Origin: Paracoccaceae bacterium
GTDB taxonomy: Bacteria > Pseudomonadota > Alphaproteobacteria > Rhodobacterales > Rhodobacteraceae
Reading direction: 5' to 3'
DNA: 8,034 nucleotides
Assembly (NCBI GenBank): GCA_007131465.1
Contig: SLQN01000148.1
Coordinates: 1 to 8,034 of the forward strand
Below, piece after piece: positions 1-5,962 of the stretch. How positions within the stretch are numbered: the stretch's first letter is position 1; the number at the start of each line of letters is the position of its first letter. A model generated the notes under the pieces. That model had not been told where the DNA came from and did no database searches. It saw only the letters and a program-made list of their open reading frames with translations. The position numbers were made by a program, and so were the translations under genes.

Positions 1-297
1 CCAAAGATGAACCTGATCGAGGGCCCGGAGGCGCGCAAATATGACGCGCAGACCATCGGCATCCGGCCCGAACACATGAGTGTTTCTGCCACGGAAGGCA
101 CCTGGTCCGGGCTGGTCGGCGTGGCCGAGCATCTGGGGTCCGACACGTTCTTCCACGTCCATGACACCGGTCTGGCCGAGACCATTACCGTGCGTGTCGA
201 TGGTGAAATCAGCTTCAAGCATGGCGACAGGATCCACCTGACCCCGCGCAGCGACGTCATACATCGCTTCAATGACGCAGGAGAAAGAATGCCATGA
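1..297 (+). CDS. smoK: ABC transporter ATP-binding protein, C-terminal part (polyol import, SmoK/MalK type), cut by window start
   Basis: Only the last 98 residues are present; the reading frame is open from base 1 and runs to the TGA at 295-297. The visible part is the C-terminal TOBE-like domain of MalK/UgpC-family ATPases: it carries the family signature IGIRPEHM near the start, followed by [13 protein letters not shown], which typically continues the MalK C-terminal barrel. The nucleotide-binding half (Walker A, signature and Walker B motifs) lies upstream and cannot be checked. In the family, this subunit sits on the inner membrane face and powers import of sugars or sugar alcohols by a binding-protein-dependent transporter. 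The polyol role is inferred from the next two genes, which match the R. sphaeroides smoK-smoS-mtlK order. Its stop overlaps the next start as ATGA (294-297), so translation is probably coupled. The ATG at 7 is internal and not a real start. The family is secure; the symbol is inferred from context. Confidence 0.85.
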   Translation, partial: PKMNLIEGPEARKYDAQTIGIRPEHMSVSATEGTWSGLVGVAEHLGSDTFFHVHDTGLAETITVRVDGEISFKHGDRIHLTPRSDVIHRFNDAGERMP

Positions 298-1067
298 CGC
301 GCCTGGAAGGAAAGATTGCCCTGATTACCGGGGCTGCGCGGGGGATCGGGCTGGCCTTTGCCGAAGCCTATATCAGCGAAGGCGCGCGCGTGGCCCTTGC
401 GGATATCGACATTGCCGGGGCCCGCAAGCAGGCAGAGCGCTTGGGGAAGGGCGCATTGGCCGTCGAAATGGATGTCACGCAGCAAGCCAGTATTGACGCC
501 GCGGTTGATGCGACTGTCGCGCAATTCGGCCAGATCGACATTCTGATCAACAACGCCGCCATCTTTACCGCCGCGCCGATAGCAGAGATCACGCGCGCGG
601 ATTATGCGCGATGTTTCGAGATCAACGTTGCAGGCACGCTCTTTACGATGCAGGCAGTAGCAAAGCATATGATCGCGCGCGGACAGGGCGGCAAGATCAT
701 CAACATGGCCTCACAGGCTGGTCGGCGTGGCGAAGCGCTGGTGGCCGTATATTGCGCGTCAAAAGCCGCCATTATCAGCCTGACGCAGTCCGCCGGGCAA
801 AACCTGATCCAGCATGGGATCAATGTCAACGCGATCGCACCAGGGGTGGTCGATGGCGCGCATTGGGATGGTGTGGATGCATTTTTTGCAAAATATGAAG
901 GCAAGGCCCCCGGCCAGAAGAAGCGCGAGGTGGGGGCCGCCGTTCCATTTGGCCGCATGGGCCGGGCAGAAGATCTGACCGGGATGGCAATCTTCCTCGC
1001 CTCGAAAGAGGCCGATTATATTGTCGCGCAGACATATAACGTGGATGGTGGTCAATGGATGAGTTGA
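294..1067 (+). CDS. smoS: Sorbitol dehydrogenase (L-iditol 2-dehydrogenase), short-chain dehydrogenase SmoS
   Basis: A 257-residue classical short-chain dehydrogenase/reductase that should oxidise D-sorbitol (and possibly galactitol or L-iditol) to the ketose with NAD+ in the cytoplasm. The N-terminal Rossmann motif TGAARGIG spans residues 12-19. Asp37, at the end of the second strand, fits a preference for NAD+ over NADP+. The NNAA motif is at 86-89. The catalytic Ser140, Tyr153 and Lys157 are all present (NMAS, then YCASK), at the numbering I recall for the R. sphaeroides enzyme. The stretch around 190-212 with [14 protein letters not shown] is the substrate-loop insertion seen in SmoS-type proteins. 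The protein ends with GGQWMS, and the length is full for the family. The start ATG at 294 overlaps the ATPase stop and has GGAGAAAG just upstream. The stop lies inside the next gene (13-base overlap). Exact substrate range cannot be read from the sequence. Confidence 0.93.
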   Translation: MTRLEGKIALITGAARGIGLAFAEAYISEGARVALADIDIAGARKQAERLGKGALAVEMDVTQQASIDAAVDATVAQFGQIDILINNAAIFTAAPIAEITRADYARCFEINVAGTLFTMQAVAKHMIARGQGGKIINMASQAGRRGEALVAVYCASKAAIISLTQSAGQNLIQHGINVNAIAPGVVDGAHWDGVDAFFAKYEGKAPGQKKREVGAAVPFGRMGRAEDLTGMAIFLASKEADYIVAQTYNVDGGQWMS

Positions 1068-2533
1068 TACCATTATCACAGGCCAGGCTGCACAGCCTGC
1101 CAGAGACTGTGCGCCGTCCAGCCTATGACCGCGCGCGCCTGTCGCCGGGGATTGTCCATATCGGGCTTGGGAATTTCCACAGGGCGCATCAGGCGTGGTA
1201 TCTGCACCGGCTCATGAATGCGGGGCTGGCACAGGACTGGGCGATTATTGGCGCTGGCGTTCGCCCGAACGACGCAGCGATGCGCGCGAAACTTTTGGCA
1301 CAGGATTGCCTGACCACATTGATCGAACTCGATCCAGACCGCGCATCGGCCGAAATAGTCGGATCAATGATCGACTTCATTGAGGTTGAAAAGGGCAATG
1401 CAGCCCTGATCAGGCGCATGGCAGAACCCGACATTCGCATCGTGTCGCTGACAGTCACCGAAGGTGGATATTTTATTGATTCCAGCACCAAGGTCTTTGA
1501 AAGTGACCACTCCGATATTGTGCATGATGTTGAAAACCCGGATACGCCGCGCACGGCCTTTGGGGTCATCGTCGCGGCATTGCGGCTACGGCGCGCAAAT
1601 GGCTCTGGTCCATTTACCTGCATGTCCTGCGACAACCTGCAATCCAATGGTGCCATTCTGCGTCAGGCGGTGGTAACGCTGGCGGCGTTGAGTGATCCTG
1701 ATCTGGCCAACTGGATTGATGCTGAATGCAGTTTCCCAAATGCCATGGTCGATTGTATCGTGCCGACCACTGGCCCAGATGAAATCGCCTTGGCACAGGG
1801 TTTTGGCATTCGTGATGCTGCGCCCGTCACCCATGAACCGTTCCGCCAATGGGTGATCGAAGACGAGTTCTGTGCCGGACGCCCGGACTGGGCGTCCGTC
1901 GGCGTGCAGTTTACAAAGGATGTTCATGGTTACGAGGCGCAGAAGCTGCGTATCCTGAACGCAGGCCATCAGGTGATCGGCAACGTGGCCGAGATCATGG
2001 GTATCAGTACGGTTGCACAAGCCATGGCAAACCCGCAGATCAAGGCGCTGTATCGCAAGGTTCAGATGACCGAGATCGTCCCGCATGTCGTGCCGGTACC
2101 CGGCATGACCCCGGAGCAATATGTCGATCTGATTGCACAGCGTTTCTCCAACCCCGCTATCCATGACACAATCCGCCGTGTTGCCTTTGACGGATCGTCG
2201 CGTCATCCGGGGTTCGTATTGCCCAGCTTGCACGACGCAATAGCAGTCGGCACCCCGATGGAAGGGCTCGCCCTGGTCGAAGCATTCTGGGCGCGCATGT
2301 GTGCAGGGACGCGCGAAGACGGCAGCACAATCGCGCCGAATGATCCACACTGGAGCACCCTTACCCAGATCGCACAGCACGCGCGCAATCGCCCCGCTGT
2401 ATGGCTGGAACAGCACCAGATATACGGCGATCTGAGCGCGCATGACTCATTCCGGAACAGCTTCGAGCAGTCGCTTAGACTGATCTGGGCGCAAGGCAGT
2501 TCCGCAGCGCTGCGCGCCTATACTGGCGTCTGA
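1055..2533 (+). CDS. mtlK: Mannitol 2-dehydrogenase (long-chain polyol dehydrogenase, NAD-dependent)
   Basis: A 492-residue member of the polyol-specific long-chain dehydrogenase family, which converts D-mannitol (often also D-arabitol) to D-fructose (D-xylulose) with NAD+. Its length is close to the Pseudomonas fluorescens mannitol 2-dehydrogenase (about 493). The dinucleotide-binding start is HIGLGNFHRAHQ (residues 35-46). The active-site set is complete: Asn194 in MSCDNL, and Lys297, Asn302 and His305 in KLRILNAGH. These correspond to the Lys/Asn/Asn/His catalytic group of the Pseudomonas enzyme. The motif EDEFCAGRPDW (residues 269-279) is also typical of the family. The gene starts inside the end of smoS, shifted by one base and overlapping by 13 bases, which implies cotranscription and probably coupled translation. 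With smoS it lets the cell feed both common hexitols into fructose. A 9-bp perfect hairpin sits inside the gene at 1876-1898. Family assignment is very secure; mannitol as main substrate is inferred from operon context. Confidence 0.95.
   Translation: MDELIPLSQARLHSLPETVRRPAYDRARLSPGIVHIGLGNFHRAHQAWYLHRLMNAGLAQDWAIIGAGVRPNDAAMRAKLLAQDCLTTLIELDPDRASAEIVGSMIDFIEVEKGNAALIRRMAEPDIRIVSLTVTEGGYFIDSSTKVFESDHSDIVHDVENPDTPRTAFGVIVAALRLRRANGSGPFTCMSCDNLQSNGAILRQAVVTLAALSDPDLANWIDAECSFPNAMVDCIVPTTGPDEIALAQGFGIRDAAPVTHEPFRQWVIEDEFCAGRPDWASVGVQFTKDVHGYEAQKLRILNAGHQVIGNVAEIMGISTVAQAMANPQIKALYRKVQMTEIVPHVVPVPGMTPEQYVDLIAQRFSNPAIHDTIRRVAFDGSSRHPGFVLPSLHDAIAVGTPMEGLALVEAFWARMCAGTREDGSTIAPNDPHWSTLTQIAQHARNRPAVWLEQHQIYGDLSAHDSFRNSFEQSLRLIWAQGSSAALRAYTGV
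1876..1898. repeat. Intragenic perfect 9-bp hairpin inside mtlK
   Basis: CGGACGCCC (1876-1884) pairs perfectly with GGGCGTCCG (1890-1898) across a 5-base loop GGACT. The encoded residues (AGRPDWASVG region) are partly conserved in the family, so codon constraint may produce it by chance. In mRNA it would be a very stable GC stem. Confidence 0.7.
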
Positions 2534-2627
2534 TAGCATCGCTGCCGAAAAGAGGGTGCTGAGCCGCCTTGATCCAGCGCGCGTCAGGCAACGCAAGCCA
2601 GACAGAGGCAGTGTTTGAAAGGAAATC
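2534..2627 (+). other. Intergenic gap with ribosome-binding site for the kinase gene
   Basis: The gap of 94 bases follows genes that overlap each other, so the spacing is unusually loose for this operon. No clear promoter or terminator is visible. AAGGAA, a few bases before the ATG at 2628, is a good Shine-Dalgarno match and supports that start over the in-frame ATGs at residues 10 and 23. The rest of the gap is GC-rich and reads open in one frame up to a TGA just before the Shine-Dalgarno site. It could be a leftover of an older gene, but is too short to identify. Confidence 0.5.
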
Positions 2628-3293
2628 ATGAGCAAGGCTTCTTCTGAAACATCGATGGAACCAACTACGGAATTGCTGGAGCAACTGCACCGGATGAAAG
2701 GTGGGGCGCGTAAGCTGGTAGCTGTCGCCGGGCCACCAGCAAGCGGCAAATCCACACTTGCCGCAAGGCTGTGCGACAGACTGAAACAAGAGGGCATTCA
2801 GGCTGAAACCGTGCCGATGGATGGGTTTCACCTTGATAATCGCCTGCTCGACGCGCGCGGTCTTCGCGCGCGGAAAGGGGCACCTGAGACCTTTGACATG
2901 CGAGGATTCCTCACGCTGATAGAGCGTTTGAAACAAGAGGGTGACGTGGTCTACCCGGTTTTTGATCGAGAGCGCGATTTGGCGATAGCCGGGGCCGGCA
3001 TGGTCGCAAGCGCTTGTGAGTTTGTTATCGTTGAAGGCAATTATCTACTCTTTGATGAACCCGTCTGGTCTTCGCTTGCGCCACTTTGGGATGTCTCGAT
3101 CTGGGTCGAAACACCGCTGCAGGTTGTTCTTGATCGTTGCATCGCAAGATGGCGCACACATGGCCACACGCTTGAGGATGCCCGCACCCGAGCAGAGAAC
3201 AATGATCTTGCAAATGCGCGCCGAATAATCGGTGCGCGACTGCAAGCTGGCATCATTTTCGCAGATCACCGCATTGCTTGTGATGGGTCTTGA
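2628..3293 (+). CDS. P-loop small-molecule kinase, uridine kinase/phosphoribulokinase-like (FrcK/YggC group)
   Basis: A 221-residue cytoplasmic protein of the nucleoside/pantothenate/phosphoribulo-kinase superfamily. Walker A is GPPASGKST at residues 35-43. The conserved MDGFHLDN follows at 64-71, then RKGAPETFD at 82-90, which usually helps form the acceptor pocket. A Walker B-like strand with IVEGNYLLFDE is at 133-144, a basic lid region around RWRTHGHT (174-181), and the late motif ENNDLANA is at 190-197. These are the hallmarks of proteins annotated as FrcK (beside fructose ABC transporters) and E. coli YggC. The phosphate acceptor of this group is, as far as I know, poorly established. 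Following a polyol importer and two polyol dehydrogenases, a ketose such as fructose is a reasonable guess, but this is inference. Many codons are less GC-biased than in the neighbouring transketolase gene. The tail after the ENNDLANA motif is about 24 residues and did not match a form I know well. Confidence 0.82.
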   Translation: MSKASSETSMEPTTELLEQLHRMKGGARKLVAVAGPPASGKSTLAARLCDRLKQEGIQAETVPMDGFHLDNRLLDARGLRARKGAPETFDMRGFLTLIERLKQEGDVVYPVFDRERDLAIAGAGMVASACEFVIVEGNYLLFDEPVWSSLAPLWDVSIWVETPLQVVLDRCIARWRTHGHTLEDARTRAENNDLANARRIIGARLQAGIIFADHRIACDGS

Positions 3294-3295
3294 AG

Positions 3296-3311
3296 GCTCT
3301 TTCGAAAGGGC
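3296..3311 (+). terminator. Possible weak terminator-like hairpin after the kinase gene
   Basis: Three bases after the kinase stop, GCTCTT and AAGGGC can pair (five Watson-Crick pairs and one G-U) around a TCGA loop. No T-tract follows, so an intrinsic terminator is not well supported. It may still act as a 3' end stabiliser or be one of several palindromes clustered in this region. Confidence 0.3.
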
Positions 3312-3378
3312 ATTGTAGGTGACCGCCATCGGAAACAGATCTCGTTTCCAATGCTGCGCTTTCTGCGCGTTGCCACCA

Positions 3379-3390
3379 GTTGACGTCAAC
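3379..3390. repeat. Perfect 12-bp palindrome GTTGACGTCAAC
   Basis: The 12 bases are fully self-complementary around a GACGTC core. It lies in sequence without a gene. It could be a dimeric regulator site or chance; nothing nearby decides. Confidence 0.6.
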
Positions 3391-3444
3391 ATGGCGATTG
3401 CCCAGTCTCGCAAGCTTCCGGGTATGCACTGCCGAATCAATAGT

Positions 3445-3456
3445 AACCGGCCGGTT
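3445..3456. repeat. Perfect 12-bp palindrome AACCGGCCGGTT
   Basis: The palindrome lies one base beyond the TAA (3458-3460, minus strand) of the broken minus-strand gene. GTAAC (3443-3447) and GTTAC (3457-3461) flank it in inverted orientation. On the minus strand it could have been the hairpin of a terminator for that gene, though the bases after it (TACTATTG) are not a convincing T-tract. Confidence 0.55.
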
Positions 3457-3457
3457 G

Positions 3458-3806
3458 TTACCGCAGTGGTTGGGCCTTGATGCGGGCGAAGAGTTCTGCG
3501 TCGTTGAAGACGTTGTCTAGGAATTCGTGCCAGGTTTTGGTGGTAATTCGGGCATCCCCGAGCATGTCTGTCAGTTCTTCGAGGCCGTAGTTGGTCAGTG
3601 CGGTGATGGCCTCCTCCGGGCCAGTTTGGACGCTGATGATCGAGCCATAGGTCAGGGTATCGTCGTCGCAGACGATGGCCTCGAGAAGCTACAGGTCTTC
3701 GCCCATCATCCTGGCGGCCTATTCGAGCGAGCGGATGTGGGTGATGGCGGCCACCCTCGCCCACCAGCGCGTTCATGATCGCCTGCTGTCTGTAGTAACG
3801 CTGCAC
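3458..3806 (-). pseudogene. Broken gene for a small acidic protein of unknown function
   Basis: Read on the minus strand, the frame ending in TAA at 3458-3460 is coding-like for 76 codons (3461-3688). It has balanced residues and an acidic middle (VCDDDTLTYGSII, GPEEAITAL, YGLEELTDML), then TWHEFLDNVFNDAELFARI and a basic end. Going upstream, the same frame meets TAG at 3689-3691, reads EDL before it and RMM earlier, then meets a second TAG at 3719-3721. Beyond about 3746 the plausible coding continues only in another frame (QRYYRQQAIMNALVGEGG, to about 3803), so there is at least one frameshift. Both stops could be CAG to TAG changes. The original product would have been about 110-115 residues. 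I do not recognise the family with confidence; it resembles small uncharacterised proteins of Rhodobacterales. No RNA or transposase identity is claimed. Confidence 0.6.
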
Positions 3807-3824
3807 GTTTCACCATCTCGTTTA

Positions 3825-3891
3825 TAACATTAAAAATAACAAATTAATCTGATTTTATGATATTTTGTTATTTATTGTTGTGATAATGTTA
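3825..3891. repeat. Nested inverted repeats in AT-rich DNA, probable operator of the transketolase operon
   Basis: The outer arms are TAACATTA (3825-3832) and TAATGTTA (3884-3891), perfect complements. The inner arms are AAATAACAAA (3834-3843) and TTTGTTATTT (3864-3873), also perfect. The spacer between outer and inner arm is 1 base on the left and 10 on the right, so the two dyads are not exactly concentric. The hexamer ATAACA or its complement recurs at 3824, 3836, 3866 and 3913. The right arms run into the -35 region of the predicted promoter, the usual position for a repressor or regulator. The binding protein is not identifiable from the window. Confidence 0.6.
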
Positions 3892-3906
3892 GAATTGAGG
3901 TATTAT
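3878..3906 (+). promoter_or_regulatory. Predicted sigma70-like promoter of the tkt-fbp-fba operon
   Basis: TTGTGA (3878-3883) and TATTAT (3901-3906) are separated by exactly 17 bases. They match the -35 consensus at 4 of 6 and the -10 at 5 of 6 positions. Transcription would start near 3913, giving a leader of about 16 bases. GATAAT (3882-3887) and ATTATC (3902-3907) form a 6-bp inverted repeat spanning the promoter, and TTAT-N6-ATAA (3903-3916) covers the -10 and start. Placement is predicted only. Confidence 0.6.
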
Positions 3907-3917
3907 CGCTGCATAAC

Positions 3918-3923
3918 AGGAGG
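3918..3923 (+). promoter_or_regulatory. Strong Shine-Dalgarno site AGGAGG for transketolase
   Basis: AGGAGG ends five bases before the ATG at 3929. It is the strongest ribosome-binding site in the window and fixes the start of the transketolase gene. Confidence 0.85.
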
Positions 3924-3928
3924 ACCAC

Positions 3929-5962
3929 ATGCTCAAAGATTCGCTATCTCAGGACATCGCCGCCAATGCTGCACGAGACCCTAGGGGCTTTGCGCTGGCG
4001 AACTGTATTCGTGCTTTGGCGATCGACGCGGTCGAGGCCGCGCAATCGGGTCATCCGGGCGCGCCGATGGGGATGGCGGACGCGGCCACGGCGCTGTTTC
4101 GCGACCATCTGAAATTCGATGCCTCTGCCCCGGATTGGCCGGACCGCGACCGGGTGGTGCTGTCAAACGGTCATGCCTCGATGATGCTCTATGCGCTGCT
4201 GCATCTGACGGGCTATGCGGATATGACCATCGAGGAGATCCGTAACTTCCGCCAGCTGGGGTCGCGCACGGCCGGGCACCCGGAATACGGACATGCCAAG
4301 GGGATCGAAACGACCACCGGGCCGCTGGGGCAGGGTCTTGCCAATGCCGTGGGCATGGCGATGGCGGAACGCGCGCTCGCGGGCGAGTTCGGTGCGGGCC
4401 TGGTCAACCATCATACCTATGTCTTTCTTGGGGATGGCTGTCTTCAGGAAGGGATCGGGCAGGAGGCGATTTCGCTGGCCGGGCATCTGGGGCTTGGCAA
4501 GCTGATCGTGCTTTATGATGACAATCAGATCACCATCGACGGGCCGACGTCGATCTCGTTCTCCGAAGATGTCCCGGCACGGTTGGCGGCCTGCGGTTGG
4601 CATGTCTTGCGGTGCGATGGCCATGATATTCCGGCAGTGTCGCAGGCCATCGCGGACGCCAAGGCGGAGTCCACACGGCCCACATTGATCGCAATGAAAA
4701 CCATCATCGGTTTTGGCGCGCCCAACAAGGCAGGAACCGCCGCTGTGCATGGTGCGCCGCTGGGGGCGCAAGAAGCCGCTGCTGCAAAGGCGGCGCTTGG
4801 CTGGGAGGCGGAACCGTTCGAGATACCCGCCGATCTTGCGCTTGGCTGGCACGAGATCGGCGCGCGCGGTGAAGCGGAGCGTGCGGCATGGGACGCGCGG
4901 CTTCAAGCATCTGCCGATGCCGGGGAATTCCTGCGCCGCATCCGCCGCGACCTGCCAGCCGCATACGGGGCTGCCGTGGCATCCGCCCGCACAGCCTTGT
5001 TCGACACGCCGCAAAAGGTCGCCACCCGCAAGGCCAGCCAGATGGCGCTTGACGCGCTGGCCCCGGCCCTGCCCGAACTGATCGGCGGCTCGGCGGATCT
5101 GACCGGCTCCAACCTGACCCGCGTTCCGGCTGTGAACAGCCAGTTCTCGGCCGAAGCACCGGGCCGTTATATCGGCTATGGGGTGCGCGAATTCGGCATG
5201 GCCGCCACTATGAATGGCATGAACACGCATGGCGGGCTCATCCCCTATGGCGGTACTTTTCTCGTATTCTCTGACTATGCACGCAATGCGATCCGGCTTT
5301 CTGCGCTGATGGGCGTGGGCACGATCTATGTGATGACACATGACAGCATCGGTCTGGGAGAGGACGGACCGACCCATCAACCGGTCGAACATTTGGCCTC
5401 TCTGCGTGCAATCCCGAACCTGTATGTCTTCCGCCCTGCCGATACAGTGGAAACCCTGGAATGCTGGGATATCGCGATCCGCACGCGCGACACCCCGTCG
5501 CTTCTGGCACTCAGCCGTCAGGGCGTGCCGCAATTACGGCTGGAAGAAACCGGGGAAAATCTCTCCGCCAAAGGTGCTTATGTAATCCGGCAGTTTGGCG
5601 AAGGGCGCGATCTGACCTTGCTGGCCACTGGCACCGAGGTCAGCCTTGCCGTTGAAGCTGCCGAGGCGCTGGCCGCCCGCGGCCTTTGTGTTGCGGTGGT
5701 GTCGATGCCAAGCTGGGAACTGTTCCATAAACAGCCCCAGCCCTACCGCGACAGCGTGCTGGGAACGGCCCCGCGCATCGCGGTCGAGGCTGCGGGAAAA
5801 TTCGGCTGGACCCGGTATGTTTCCAGCGAAGACGATGTGATCGGGCTTGACGGGTTTGGGGCTTCAGGCCCGGCGGACGCCCTGTATCAGCATTTCGGCA
5901 TCACCCGCGACGCGATCATCGCGCGCGCCGAGGTCGTGACGGGACTTGGGGCAGGGAAATGA
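3929..5962 (+). CDS. tkt: Transketolase
   Basis: A 677-residue, full-length thiamine-diphosphate-dependent transketolase that moves two-carbon units between ketose and aldose phosphates (xylulose 5-P, ribose 5-P, erythrose 4-P, sedoheptulose 7-P, fructose 6-P, glyceraldehyde 3-P). Substrate and cofactor histidines are in place: His41 (SGHPGAPMG), His81 (LSNGHAS) and His273 (AAVHGAPLG). The cofactor/metal motif starts GDG at 168-170 and closes with Asn199 (DDNQITIDG). The catalytic Glu421 is in REFGMAA, His471 in THDSIGLGEDG, His483 in PTHQP, and the phosphate-binding Arg530 in LSRQG. The start has an excellent AGGAGG site. It is the first gene of a three-gene operon with fructose bisphosphatase and aldolase, an arrangement like cbbTFA in Calvin-cycle clusters, so cbbT is an alternative symbol. 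No CO2-fixing gene is visible to support a purely autotrophic role. Third positions are strongly G/C-rich. Confidence 0.97.
   Translation: MLKDSLSQDIAANAARDPRGFALANCIRALAIDAVEAAQSGHPGAPMGMADAATALFRDHLKFDASAPDWPDRDRVVLSNGHASMMLYALLHLTGYADMTIEEIRNFRQLGSRTAGHPEYGHAKGIETTTGPLGQGLANAVGMAMAERALAGEFGAGLVNHHTYVFLGDGCLQEGIGQEAISLAGHLGLGKLIVLYDDNQITIDGPTSISFSEDVPARLAACGWHVLRCDGHDIPAVSQAIADAKAESTRPTLIAMKTIIGFGAPNKAGTAAVHGAPLGAQEAAAAKAALGWEAEPFEIPADLALGWHEIGARGEAERAAWDARLQASADAGEFLRRIRRDLPAAYGAAVASARTALFDTPQKVATRKASQMALDALAPALPELIGGSADLTGSNLTRVPAVNSQFSAEAPGRYIGYGVREFGMAATMNGMNTHGGLIPYGGTFLVFSDYARNAIRLSALMGVGTIYVMTHDSIGLGEDGPTHQPVEHLASLRAIPNLYVFRPADTVETLECWDIAIRTRDTPSLLALSRQGVPQLRLEETGENLSAKGAYVIRQFGEGRDLTLLATGTEVSLAVEAAEALAARGLCVAVVSMPSWELFHKQPQPYRDSVLGTAPRIAVEAAGKFGWTRYVSSEDDVIGLDGFGASGPADALYQHFGITRDAIIARAEVVTGLGAGK

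Larger units (their letters stand above)
3294..3457. other. Gene-free segment rich in short palindromes, origin unrecognised
   Basis: I find no gene here that I would defend. Frames on both strands stay open for a while, including a minus-strand frame that runs on across the kinase gene, but none shows a start with a ribosome-binding site or a family motif. The segment contains a CTTTCGAAAG palindrome (3299-3308), GGAAAC/GTTTCC around an AGATCT core (3331-3349), GTTGACGTCAAC (3379-3390) and AACCGGCCGGTT (3445-3456). It may be debris of a past insertion or rearrangement, like the broken gene beside it. Confidence 0.5.

Noticed and set aside
1586..2443. 285-codon minus-strand open frame opposite mtlK
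   Set aside because: No recognisable domain and residue use of a shadow frame; the mtlK catalytic residues on the other strand are clear.
2853..2873. GCGCGCG-type inverted repeat within the kinase gene
   Set aside because: Simple alternating CG runs in Arg/Ala codons are expected by chance in this genome.
3045..3457. Minus-strand open frame continuing from the relic region into the kinase gene
   Set aside because: It joins the wrong frame of the broken gene with antisense of the kinase. No part looks like a conserved protein; the coding-like frame of the relic stops at 3458.
3689..3721. Two in-frame TAG codons as possible programmed recoding
   Set aside because: A frameshift and absence of an intact start in the same frame make decay far more likely than amber decoding; no other gene in the window uses TAG internally.
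3527..3778. 83-codon plus-strand open frame in the gap
   Set aside because: It is the antisense of the minus-strand relic, whose frame has the more natural protein composition.
4163..5533. 456-codon minus-strand open frame opposite transketolase
   Set aside because: Composition is the Arg/His/Cys-rich pattern of a shadow in GC-rich DNA, with no motifs, and it lies entirely opposite a well-supported gene.
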